Shown here: one piece after another, positions 1-11,588 of the stretch
How positions within the stretch are numbered: position 1 is the first letter of the stretch
Layout of the letters: each line of letters opens with the position of its first letter
NCBI GenBank assembly: GCA_036897625.1
Contig: JAYMTA010000491.1
Coordinates: 1 to 27,888, forward strand
Direction: 5' to 3'
Length of the DNA stretch: 27,888 nt
Source of the DNA: Pelargonium cotyledonis
Lineage: Eukaryota > Streptophyta > Magnoliopsida > Geraniales > Geraniaceae
Program-made: the position numbers and the translations under genes
The notes under the pieces: model-generated
What the model was told of the DNA's origin: nothing
The model's input: only the letters and a program-made list of their open reading frames with translations
Database searches by the model: none

Positions 1-3000
1 TGCGCCGGTGTCATTTCGTTGGCCTGGCCGGAGAATCTGGATTTGAAGGAGGAGCGTGGACTGGACACCACTCTGTTACTGGTTCCCGGCACGACCCAAG
101 GGAGCATGGATTCCAATATAAGGTCTTTTGTGTGTCAAGCTCTCAAGTATGGCTTTTTTCCGGTTGTCATGAACCCGAGGGGATGTGCAGGCTCTCCACT
201 GACCACTCCCAGGTTTGCACCTGTGTTATATATTTTACTTAGTCTTTACTGTAATTATATGTTGCAATTCCTCAACTATAATGTAATTTGAAACTATTTC
301 GTTCATGTATAGTAGCTTGTTGGATGGTTATATATAGCTCAATGTAGTTGTAATTATGCTTGATTAATCATAAGATATTGCATTAGAAAAAAGTATAGGT
401 GCGCTAATGGTCTCTGGTATAGGAACTTACTAATGTACTGAAAGGAGATCCCTTGTTAGAGTTTTACTAACTACTTACAGACTAAATGTTGTTTATATTT
501 GGTTTGATGGGTGGTGAATGCGAAATTTATCTGTTCTGAGTTTCTCTTAACTTGTTCCTGCAGAAATAAGTCGATAGTGGGATTTCTGAATTGGATTTCT
601 GAATTACGTATTTATGTAGGTTATTTACAGCTGCTGATAGTGATGATATCTGTACTGCTATACAGTTCATCAATAAGGCAAGGCCATGGACAACGTTGAT
701 GGGTGTTGGTTGGGGATATGGTGCTAATATGTTGACAAAATACTTGGCGGACGTTGGAGAGAAAACACCTCTTACAGCTGTCACATGCATAGACAACCCT
801 TTTGACTTGGAAGTGGCTTCGAGATCATCTCGCCATAACATTTCAGTTGATCAGAAGCTCACAAGTGGGCTGAAAGATATTCTCCAATCTAACAAGGTTT
901 TTAACCGTTCTGATCCTTTTGGTGTAAATTATTTAAACCCGTCAATTTAAGAAGGAAAAGTTTTGCACTTTGAAGAAACAGAAGAATTGGTGTGGCATGA
1001 TCTAGCTCTGTCAACCATCTAGTATATGTAGTATTTTTCTTTAGAATATAAATAGTAACTTATGCAAAATGATGATCACCTAATTCCATAGGAACTATTT
1101 CAAGGCAAAACAAAAGGGTTTGATGTGGAAAAGGCTCTACTAGCAAAATCTGTGCGTGATTTTGAAAAAGCAATATCTATGGTATCTTTTGGTTTCGAAT
1201 CCATTGAAGGTTTTTATTCAGAATCAAGCACACATGGTGTGGTTGGGAATGTGAAGATTCCAGTTCTCTTTGTACAGGTATATATTATTTATTCTCACTA
1301 TTTTGCTTAAAAAATTGTATGAGATTACTATTGGTTTTACATATAGCTTTATTATAACTCTTACCAAAATTTATTTGTCCTAAGAACATATCTCCAGGCC
1401 AACAAAACTGTTGACTTACAAATTAGATATAGACTTTCAGATCTAATTTTTTTCTAAAACTAATTTCAAACATCATAAACTCACCTAGTTTGACATTCTA
1501 TTAAAAGAAACATTTCAGGACTTTTTCTTTTTGTTGCAAATGAAGGACTATATAAGGATATATGTAGTTTGGTTTTTGGATACTGGCTTCATGAGTACTC
1601 CAACCACGCTCCACTAGTCATCTATGCATTACTTATCTACTAAAAAATAATCAGTTAGCTGTGCTCTGAGCTTCGTATCAGATTTCATCTTCACAGTGTG
1701 TTTCTTTTCACACACATCATATGGTGGCACATATATTATAGCTTTTTCCATAAAATACTATGAACCTATGATTTTCATATGCTTTCATTATTGCATTCAG
1801 TTGATGTAAGCGCTATAGCCAAACTTCTCAACTGTCATGTCATCTTGAATAACTGGCACTGATCCACATATGTGTGCTCTTGTGCTCGAAGAAATAAAGG
1901 AATTAGACTATTATAGGTCTAACTAGTTGCAGATCTGTGAATGTCCATTGACCAGACTGATGATGATGGGACAACAGCACGATTTTCTATTCCACGCAGT
2001 CTGATAGCTGAAAATCCATTCACAAGCATGCTCTTATGTTCTTGTTCGCCACCCATTGTTACTGCAAGCAGTAGATCATCTATATCTTGGTGCCAGGATC
2101 TTACAGTAGAGGTATTATCTTTTATCTTATTTTTTTCTTATAGAAACCATAGCTGGTTCAATTTCCAGTTCTATCCGAGGCCATGTGGTTTTTGTGCATG
2201 CATATACCTATTTTTATCATTAAGTTTAGCATAGTATTAGGCTTTGGGGTTGGAGTAAAAGCTGCAGAAACATAAAAAACACTGTTGTGGAGGCAACTTT
2301 GAGTGTTGGTAGTTACCTTTGGATGTTGTTGCCATTTATTTGTCAGTTTTATGATGTTCATACCTCTTTGGTTTCCTTTTCCTTTTTATTTTCATGAGTG
2401 CACTATAGATATTTTGACATTTAAAAAAATACTTTATGATATTATAAATGCTCTATATGGAATGGTGCAAGCTCTATATGGAATAAACCTCCATATGATG
2501 GAACGAAGTGTATTATGTTAGTTTGTTCATCTCATGGCCAATATCTAGGACTTTATTTATATGCCACAGCTAATAATTACACAGGACACTTGTTAGTTTA
2601 GTATTATGAATTAATTCTTTCCTTAGTTTAAATTCTCGTGGAGGTGTTTTAAGTTTTTCATAATGTGTCCAGGCTAGGACATGCATTTGATGCTCTTATT
2701 GGTAGTGAGTTGTTATCCCAAGGTGAGCTTCACACTAGTGTGTTTGGTCAGACTTATATTTGCTCGAAGGCCATGCCGTCATAGTGGAATTTAACCATCC
2801 ATTCTTGCAGTATTCTGATAGATATAGATCTGTGTCTGGTAATTGTAGTGGCTTGTAGCAGTGGAGCTTGGACTTCTTAAGGGTTGTCATCCTCTTCTCA
2901 AAGATGTAGATGTTACCATCAAACCTTCAAAAGGGTCATCCCTTGTGGATGACGGAGCATCTGATAACAGTGCAAATGTTAGCAAGCTCTTGGATCTTAG

Positions 3001-6000
3001 CCAACCAAATTCTTTAAAGGGATATTCTGTTGATCCTTTGAATGATGTTCCTGAAGAAAGTGATGCCAGCAGTGACATAAGCTCTGGACGAAGTTCAGAC
3101 AGAAATTTGGAACTTAAAGATATGGGCATGCGAGAAGTGGGTAATGGTGTGCTACAGGAGACTGGTGCAGTAGTGGATGTAGATGTGGTTGAAGAAGAAG
3201 GTAATCCAATAGATAGTGAGGCAGGGCAAGTGCTACAGACAGCAAAAGTTGTTATGAATATGCTTGATATGACCATGCCTGGTACTCTAACAGAAGAGAA
3301 GAAAAAGAAGGTAGTGCTAAATAAATTGCAATTTCTTGTCACCCATGAATCGTGTCATGTCTGCGACTTTGATTCAGTTTTATCATTTACAATATTGATC
3401 ACCTTCTTGTGGTCTTTGTAAAGTGCCATCTATATTGTTGTATGATAACAAAATACTAGTAGAACTCTGCTAGTGTCTCTGCCCAAAACCTGTGCTTGAA
3501 ACAACTTAAATGCTATATCGTACATGTGTATTCTGTTAGAGGTGCAACTTAACTAAAAGCTTAAGATGATAGGGTGGCGGCAAGACTCGAATGTGCAATC
3601 TATAGGTCTATAAGGTTCTATACCATGTACTGGATGAACTCAACTAAAAGCTTGAGCTAATTGTTGGAGGCCCAATATTAATTCGATACCCTAAAATATT
3701 CATATCTTAATATTGGACTTGCTGTTTGGCTTTCATTTTGGCGTTTGTTTGTTTTGTATTACTCAGTGCATATGTCAAATAGTGTTATTTCTTCCGATCA
3801 TCATGATTTATACAAGTGATTCGAAATCAGTGTTGAGACCAACTGCCCTTTTAGGTCAATTGGCATAGAACTCTAGAAGTGCTTACTATACTGTGACTTG
3901 CCAGCACATCAGGATTTCATTGAGAATAAGCACTGCACTGCAGCATCTTTCTGTGAATAAAAATAAAAAATGGAACAGATATACATATGGCATTAATTCA
4001 ACTATAAGCTACTTGATTATATAAATTAGTTATTCAAATTTAACGGTGATCTACGCAAACCTATTTTAAGCATGAGGGTGTTAGTAAAGAGCATTCATCT
4101 AGCTTCATCACTTTATCTCAATATTTTTGTAATGTCTATTTCCAGGCATTTGATTGTTTGCTTTATGTAAAATATTCCCATGACAGTTAACTAGTGTTTT
4201 TTTCCAGGTCTTGGCTGCTGCGGGTCAAGGAGAGACACTACTAATGGCTTTGCAAGATGTTGTTCCAGAAGATGTTCGTGAAAAGTTAACAGCTACTTTA
4301 TCTGCATTCATGCGTACTCAAGGCACAAATTTGAAGTTTGATGGACTATTACATATGGATTCTGGCTTGTCATCAGGATTGGTGTCAAGGATCCAAGAAA
4401 ATAGCAGAGAACTATCTAGTGCAGAAAGATCACAAGATCATAATTCTTCAGATGAGATGAATGTGACTGATAATGAGGACGATGGGCCTAATAGCAATCA
4501 ACTCGGTGTGGAAAAGCCTGCTCGTTCAGTCAGGAAGGAGGCAGATGAGTTGGGAAATAATCATGAAAATGATCATTCTTCCAAAGAAAAAGCTGTTGCA
4601 TTATCTAGTGAGAAGGAATTAGAAACAGATGCCAATTTAAACTTTCCTGCCCCAGCTGAAGAGGTTGGTGGAACTGAAGAAGCAATGTTTGATGAACATA
4701 AAGATCAGGATGGTGAATTAGCTCACATGGACACAAAGGAGGATAGTGAGATTCAGGACATCGAGGAAAAATCCTTGGATTCATTAAGTGATCAAAATAA
4801 GAGAACATCTCCCAACGTGACCGAAGATGCCCTTTCAACTAGGGGTTCGACTTCTGGGGTGCAACCTATGGAAATGGAAGATAATGATACTCAGAAGAGG
4901 GATAACACAAATGCGCAGCCTGCTTTGGATCAATCAGTTTCAGATCTCAGTTCACCCAATATCAATGTTACTCAAGCATTAGATGCCTTGACAAGGATGG
5001 ACGATTCCACCCAAGTGGCTGTCAACAGTGTTTTTGGTGTAATAGAAGATATGATTACTCAATTGGAGGATTCTGAAGATGAAAATGAAGCTGCAGAAAA
5101 TGATGTTAAGGATAAGAAAATTGATTCTGCAAATGAGAAACATGGTGGCATCAGCGAACACTCATTGGAAAAGAAGGAAGAGAATAATGATCATAGTGCA
5201 CAGTCTGACACATCAAATAAGGTTTCTGCATGTAATAAACAAGAGATTGGTATGGATTCACAACTTCATTCAAGAACTGGATGCATAAAGAAGCAACCTA
5301 TGCAAAACCCCAGTTCACTAGATAGAGATGGTATTGATGGTTCTCAAGAGAGTAGCATATCTAACCACAGACACGGGGAAAGATTTGAAGAGAATGAAGA
5401 ATATGTGGATGGTGAACCACGAGAAGAAAATTCAGAGAAACTTAGATATACTCCTAATATTCCACATTACATAATTGCACATTCTTATGAGGGTTCTTTC
5501 CATAATGACTACCACAAATATCCTCTCTCAAAACTGCCTACTGAATCACTTGATATAGATTCCACTACTGCTTTATTGTTTGATTATTTTCCAGAAGAAG
5601 ACCAATGGAAACTCTTGGAGCAGCCAGCAGATAGTGGAAGCTCTATTAGCAATGATGCATATAGTAAGGGAGATGACAAAAAAGTGAAGACCCATTCACT
5701 TGCGAAAACTAGTTGTGTTGAACCATCATATGTAGTATTTGACATGGAAAGGGAACATGAACCTGTAAGTGAAGATGACTTACTGGCCAATATGAATGAA
5801 GTTGAAATTGATGATGATAGATCGGACAATATTATGTATTTTGTGAAAAGTGTAATATTAGACTGTTTGAAGGTTGAAGTGGACCGCAAGTTAACTGCAA
5901 CTGATATTAAAGAAAGGCAGTCTTATCTTGCCAGAGACTTGGAACATGTGGCAGATGCTGTGTCATTGGCAGTCAGACATGACAAAGAGCATAATGGGTG

Positions 6001-9000
6001 TCTGCAGGAAGGTGAAGATATTACTATTGACTGTAATTCAGAGAAAATGGGTACTCTTCATGGGAAGCATGTTATAGCAGCCATTGAGTCTTCTGTTCGG
6101 GAGACAAGCTATTTGAGAACAGTACTACCACTTGGTGTTATTATAGGCTCTAGCTTAGCTGCCTTGAGAAAATTCTTTGACGTAGGTCCAGTGCTCAATG
6201 ATGTCCAAAGAGAAGTTCCTACCCCAAATCAAGCTATAAAAGTGGGAATGTCTGACGATGCCAGTGCTATGGAGATTGATTGGTTGCCTAGCGATAAGTC
6301 TGCTAAAAGTATCAGTTCTGATATTTCAAAAGGCAGAAAAGGAGAGAAGGTTGTGGAGCAAAATCAAGGCAAGGATGCTGTAATGGCTGGTGCAGTCACA
6401 ACTGCCCTTGGGGTGTCTGCCTTACTAGTACAACAGCAGGTAATAATCAATCTGTTAGATGTTTATGTTGTATTTTTCTAGGAATTTTAGAACTCCTGTC
6501 CAATTGAGATTCTAGTTTTCTGAAGTATAGAGATTCATTTAGGGAATTTTTGTTCTTGAGCAACTAGTTTTGTATATATAGTCGCTATGCTGCTGCAAAT
6601 TTATTGATTCCTCTTGTTCTACGTCTACAAAATTGAAAAATGTTTCTCATGATTAATGGAGCATTAAGGTTAGATGTGAGTGTTAACAAAGCCTTTTTAC
6701 TACTTTCATGTCATAGTTTTGGGATTAAATTTGACTCGGCTGATCTCTCCCTCTCTCTCATTTAATTTTTGGTGTGGTTGTGCTTTTAATGCTTTCTGTA
6801 ACTGTAAACACTCAGGAAGCATTCAAAAGCATTGAAACTGTAGATGGTTCATCCAAGTCCTTGAAGGAGAAAGACAATGATCAGAAGGTGGCCGACTCAC
6901 TGGATGTGGCCACATTAGAAAAAAGCCAGAATAACATAGCCACAAACCTTGCTGAGAAAGCTATGTCGTTTGCTAGTCCTGTAGTGCCTACTAAGGAAGG
7001 TGGTGAAGTGGATCAAGAAAGGTCTTAACATGGCCCATATATATTTTGTTTTGTACAGTTTTTTATGCTGCTTTTCTTCTACTTAGATTCTCTCCCACTC
7101 TTCATTATGAACAGACTTGTTGGATTGCTGGCTGGCTTGGGACAAAGGGGTGGCATGTTTAGGCTAGTTGGAAAAGTTGCTTTGCTATGGGGTGGGATAC
7201 ATGGGGCAATGAGCTTGACTGACAGGCTTATCTTGTTTCTGCATATAGATGAACGTCCCTGGTTCCAAAGGTAAATTTCACATTTTAAGTTTGTTCCAGC
7301 AGCATCTTCTTTTATTATTTTCATTAATATTTATTAAAAGTAATTGTTGTTTGGCTTTCCCCATTATCCCTTCTTGTGGAATTCCAAAGTTGTTGATTGA
7401 AAGTTACTAGATGGGACTCAACATTAATTATGTTCTGCAAACACTCAGTAGGGCAAGTGGTTGATTTCACTTGGTCTCTCAAGGTCTCAGTTTCAAGTCT
7501 TAGTGTTTAAATTTTATTTTGAGGTGGTTTAGCGACATGCTATATTAGTTTTGACATAAAGGCTATATAACACTTCAATCTCAGTAAATGATTAATCCTC
7601 TTTTAGCATTTTGCATTAATGGTATGAAGGTTCATGTCTCTATGTCAGTTATACAATTTCAAAAAGGTTTAGAAAAACTAGTATTCATTCTGATGATTTA
7701 GCGACATATTCTGAATCCCATTGGTTCAGTAAATGGTTGATAACTGTTAAATGCTTGTGATCAATTCATTTAAATCCTTATTAGCATTTTTGCTTCAGTG
7801 GAAGAAAGGTTCATATCTCAGGCCACAGAGGTTGGAAATTCTGTATTCTTTTGTCCTTTTTTTATTACAATAAAAGATGTTGCATCAAAACTTTAATACA
7901 ACTGTTATAGCATTTAGCAGTGAACCTCTAGCTACTGTGGGCTGTTATAGCAGAAGCTTTGATTCTGCAACAATAGCACGACCATGCAAAATTGGCTATT
8001 TCTATTTCTACATATTTTTTCTCCTATGGCAATCTATTTGTTAACCTCTTTTTCACGAATATAATTGTGCTCACTTTTAACAGAGACGTGGCCCTAGGTG
8101 GATCAAAATCATAACAATCCAAGTCCTCAACTCCTCGTCGAGAAACTTACATGTGTACACATTCCTCTTTTTGCTGAGAATATTTGCAAATTCTTCCAGT
8201 TTAGTCCGCAGCATCTTTGCCGACTGTGCAGCACTCCTGAGTCTACATCCCCAACTAATGCCAGCGTAATACTGTGCATTTGGGTTCATTGAACCCACTT
8301 AGTACTCTATGTACTAGGCTCAAGTCCCTTGACACATTTTTGCCACAATCATCACAGTTCTCTAATAGGGGTTGACAAACTCTACCTGGTAAGCTCTGGC
8401 CTCCCTGGAAGTCAACCTCGATCTCCACCTCATTAGCTCTGTAGTAAAAATCTTACATTTAAGTACTAGGTTGATTATGATTTATTTTTATTACAGGAAT
8501 CCTTCCTAAAAGTGGTTGCATATTGTAGAAAAACAAAAAGTAGAGTGATATTTCTTTTATTTGATCATAGGAAAGAAACATAATAGACCAATTCATGAAA
8601 GGAGGTACATTTGGAATTTCTAATTTAAGTAATCCCATAAATTATGGGATCCTTAATATCGCAACACATACAATGTGGCTTGATATTTGCAAAACAAACA
8701 CAACAGACATGGGAATATACAGCAAACCCTGAAAACAAACACTACAGACTTTTCAAATTCCTGTAAGTAGATCCCAACTATGCAATTCGGTAGATACAGC
8801 ATAATGTTCTATGTTTGAACAAGATTCTTGAGAACAACTAAGTGGAGCCCAACTATGTGGTTTGGTAGATGCATGTGTATCCGTATATTATCTTTTTGAA
8901 AGAGATTCAAAATGTGGAGTTCTTCAACATATCTAATTGTGCATTCCCAAATTTAATTGGATTTTTTTATTATCTTTCTTTTTCTTTTCTTATTTATGTA

Positions 9001-9554
9001 TTTCCAATTACTCCTTTTGCATTCTGTGCATACTTTTTCAGTTCTTCAACTGATTTTTATAAACAATTCTGTTTGTTGTAGGGTTCTTGGGTTTGTCGGG
9101 ATGATGCTTGTTTTGTGGTCACCGGTTGTTATTCCATTGCTTCCAACACTTATTAGTGGGCAAATGACTCATATGCCCTCTAGAATTGCTGAACTTGCTT
9201 GTGTTTTTGGCCTGTATGCTGCCGTTCTAATACTCGTGGTGATGTGGGGCAAAAGATTACGAGGGTTTGAAAATCCTCTTGAGGAATATGGGCTTGATAT
9301 GACATCGTGGCCAAAGGTAAACTTCTCAGCTAAAACCTGTTCCTTGCAAAATACATGGTTGTACGATTAAGGATATGCATGCCTTCTATAGTTTATTATA
9401 CTGAAAATGTATGCAAGGAACGTGTTTGCAAGAAAATTTCTGTTGCATAGATCAGAACTCTAGCATTGCCTTAGCAATTTTCTAAATAGTTAATTGCTAA
9501 GTGCTAGCCTGTTGTACATGTCTAAGTGTCTTATTACATCCATTGATCTAATAC

Positions 9555-9589
<35 letters not shown>

Positions 9590-10733
9590 AAAAAAACTCT
9601 TTGTACATCTATACTATTATATTTATGTATGGTGATGCCAATGTACTATTATTATATGAAAACCCAGTTCTTTGAGATAGATACATACATTCTCTGGCAT
9701 TCTGCTAGGCTGTACAAAAGAGGTAATATCGAGATCCTTTCTTGCAGATCCGTGATTTGTTGAAGGGAATGATTGGCGGTGTACTGATTGTTTTATCAAT
9801 ACATTCTGTAAATTCATTACTTGGCTATGTCAGTTTTGCTCGGCCTCCTACTCTCCCTTCCTCTTCTATAGGTGTTGTGACATGTCTCAATGTGTATGGG
9901 GATATGTTTTCGCTGGTTGGTCGAGGAATTGTCATGGCAACTAGTACTGCACTGGCAGAGGAGTTGCTTTTTAGGTCATGGTTACCTGAAGAAATTGCAA
10001 CTGATCTTCGGGATCATCTAGGAAACATTATTTCAGGACTCATTTTCGCCTTATATCAAAGGTATAATATTATGTTTCTTTTGAAAATCATCAGTCAACT
10101 ATATTCGTTATCCATTGAAACTCACGTGTGATTTTGTCTGTCACTGTGATTTCTTACTACAAACATTTCTGAATGTTGTCTGAAATAAACAGATGTCCTT
10201 GTCCAATTTAGAAAAATGGTTAAAACCATCACTGGAAAGAGGATTGTGCCTATTAGTTTAAATCTTTCCCTTTGATGCATGGTTAACATACACACGATCT
10301 TAACTTATCATTTAGTTTTCCGAACTATCCTTTTATCTGGATGTATAGTAACTCTCAATGTGGTATTTGTTTTAAAGAAAGATTATAGTAATCTCTTTGG
10401 TTTCAGTATAATCTAGTAAGTTCAACGAGTCGTTAATTCAAATTGGATTTCAGGTCTCCCTGGGCGATTCCTGGGATGTGGCTATTATCTCTGGGTCTAG
10501 CGGGTGCTCGTCAAAGAAGTGAAGGCAGCCTCTCCATCCCAGTCGGATTACGTGTAGGGGTAATTGCTTCCAGTTTCATCTTACAAAAAGGTGACTTTCT
10601 AACCTACAACCCAAACATTCCTCTTTGGCTAATGGGAAGTCCTTCATTCCAACCATTTAGTGGGGTGGTGGGTTTTGTTTTCTCCATATTATTTGCAATA
10701 AGTCTCTATCCAAGACAAAACTATAGCAAATAA
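1..10733 (+). CDS. Alpha/beta-hydrolase (EMB8-like) fused to CPBP/CAAX-protease-like membrane domain, 5'-truncated by window start
   Basis: Eleven exons join in frame: 1-212, 620-896, 1092-1277, 1956-2111, 2849-3310, 4208-6439, 6816-7021, 7115-7270, 9082-9316, 9748-10061 and 10454-10733, giving 1,571 codons plus TAA. All introns are GT-AG. Residue numbers count from the window start. Residues 1 to about 290 are an alpha/beta-hydrolase fold of the EMB8/YheT type (LLLVPGTTQGS; MNPRGCAGSPLTTPR; VGWGYGANM; CIDNPFDL). About 430-1010 is a Glu/Asp/Ser-rich, probably disordered linker. Hydrophobic segments lie near 1068-1085 and 1155-1172, and a multi-pass membrane region runs from about 1245 to the C terminus with the CPBP motif EELLFR (1445-1450). 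I recall an Arabidopsis protein of this architecture (AT2G03140), unverified. Ser at the hydrolase nucleophile elbow and the CPBP histidines are missing, so activity is doubtful. Exon boundaries are inferred from frame and family likeness; start, targeting and function are unknown. Confidence 0.88.
2450..2484. repeat. Short direct repeat in intron 4 of the hydrolase/CPBP gene
   Basis: The 14-mer gctctatatggaat occurs at 2450-2463 and again at 2471-2484, a 21-bp period. It lies in the 737-bp intron 2112-2848, where I see nothing else recognisable. It is probably a local slippage duplication. Confidence 0.7.
3541..3690. repeat. Dispersed-repeat fragment in intron 5 of the hydrolase/CPBP gene
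   Basis: Two similar blocks, aacttaactaaaagcttaag (3546-3565) and aactcaactaaaagcttgag (3637-3656), lie 91 bp apart. The second is followed by ggaggcccaatatt. This aagcttgagct...ggaggcccaa pattern resembles a short dispersed repeat I recall from many dicot genomes, but I cannot assign a family. The rest of intron 3311-4207 shows nothing clear. Confidence 0.4.
7271..9081 (+). other. Intron 8 of the hydrolase/CPBP gene, carrying a diverged tandem duplication and a SINE-like piece
   Basis: This 1,811-bp intron is the longest in the gene. The block beginning tttagcgacat at 7528 and ending gaaggttcatgtctc at 7640 recurs, diverged, from 7697 to about 7820 (tttagcgacat, then ttcagtaaatgg, ttagcattttt, gaaaggttcatatctc). 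The period is about 170-178 bp. Just upstream, 7447-7505 reads like a decayed tRNA-derived SINE head: gggcaagtggttga as a box-A-like part and gtctcagtttcaagtctta as a box-B-like part. From 7830 to 9081 I see no gene or clear element. Confidence 0.5.
9557..9588. repeat. (CT)16 microsatellite in intron 9 of the hydrolase/CPBP gene
   Basis: Sixteen uninterrupted CT dinucleotides, followed by a run of A, sit inside intron 9317-9747. The tract is likely to vary in length between individuals. Confidence 0.97.
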
Positions 10734-11588
10734 GAAACTGGGAAGGACAATGCAGGAATAAACAGGCAGTATATTCGCAATTTGGAATGGGTTTTGAAGA
10801 ATTATGTAGCATAAATAGTGATTGTGATCCTGGTTTTAGAGTCTTGTGCTAGGGGACCGCACAAGCGCATAACTTAGTACTGTGAAGAGTAAACAGGGAG
10901 ATAAGTAGGAGACTGAAAGATTGTGGTGCTGTTGCTTAAATGTTGGAGTTCTATGCAAGGAAGGCACTAATTACAGTGTACAGTTTGTTAAATTTAGGAT
11001 TTATTATGTACAATACAATACAATACTGAAAGAAAGCTGTGAAGTTTCATACATCAATAACTAGCAATGTTCCATATATGACTTGTTTTTAGTGACAAAG
11101 TGGGACTGAAAAATTAGGCAATTTTGGAGTGAGTCACAACTGAAAGTGGCATTCATGCCCCAAACCAAGACCTTTCATGCACTCTTTGGCCAGATATTAA
11201 GCTTTGAGTATTAAATTGTATGGTGAATTAGGTTGACAGATATTCCATTGATTTGGCATTTGTACTAAAAAGCTTAATAAACATGTTAGAGTAGTACAAA
11301 ATAGTTGGGTCTCTTTGGCTTGTATAAGATGATGTTCATCACTCTTTGTTGTTAGAAGAAAGATGATTACTAGATGCAATAATTGTGAAGCAGAAGTCAC
11401 AATTTTTACTGGAATTGAAGTGCCAATAACCCAATTCAGACATTACAGGAAGGATGGGAAAAAATAGAAAGGAAAAAGCTATCTCTTCCCAATATCAAAC
11501 AAAGATTCTTATTATCAAAACCCAGGAAACCTCCACTTGAACAAAATCCCAATCCTTCCTCTTTTTTATTTACTCATGCACTATAACT
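10734..11588. other. Convergent intergenic region and 3' UTRs
   Basis: These 855 bp separate the stop codons of two genes that face each other. An AATAAA at 10757-10762 could be a poly(A) signal of the left gene. An AATAAA on the minus strand (11565-11570) lies about 20 bp past the sucrose synthase stop, so a further downstream signal may be used instead. No supported ORF or RNA gene is seen here. Confidence 0.6.

Noticed and set aside
1933..1955. Alternative splice acceptor TTGCAG at 1927-1932 before exon 4
   Set aside because: Exon 3 ends in phase 0 and this acceptor gives the wrong frame. The CCAG ending at 1955 yields the expected continuation into SIPRSLIAENPFTS.
2887..3342. 151-codon minus-strand open frame
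   Set aside because: It is antisense to exon 5 of the hydrolase/CPBP gene, which joins in frame with its neighbours.
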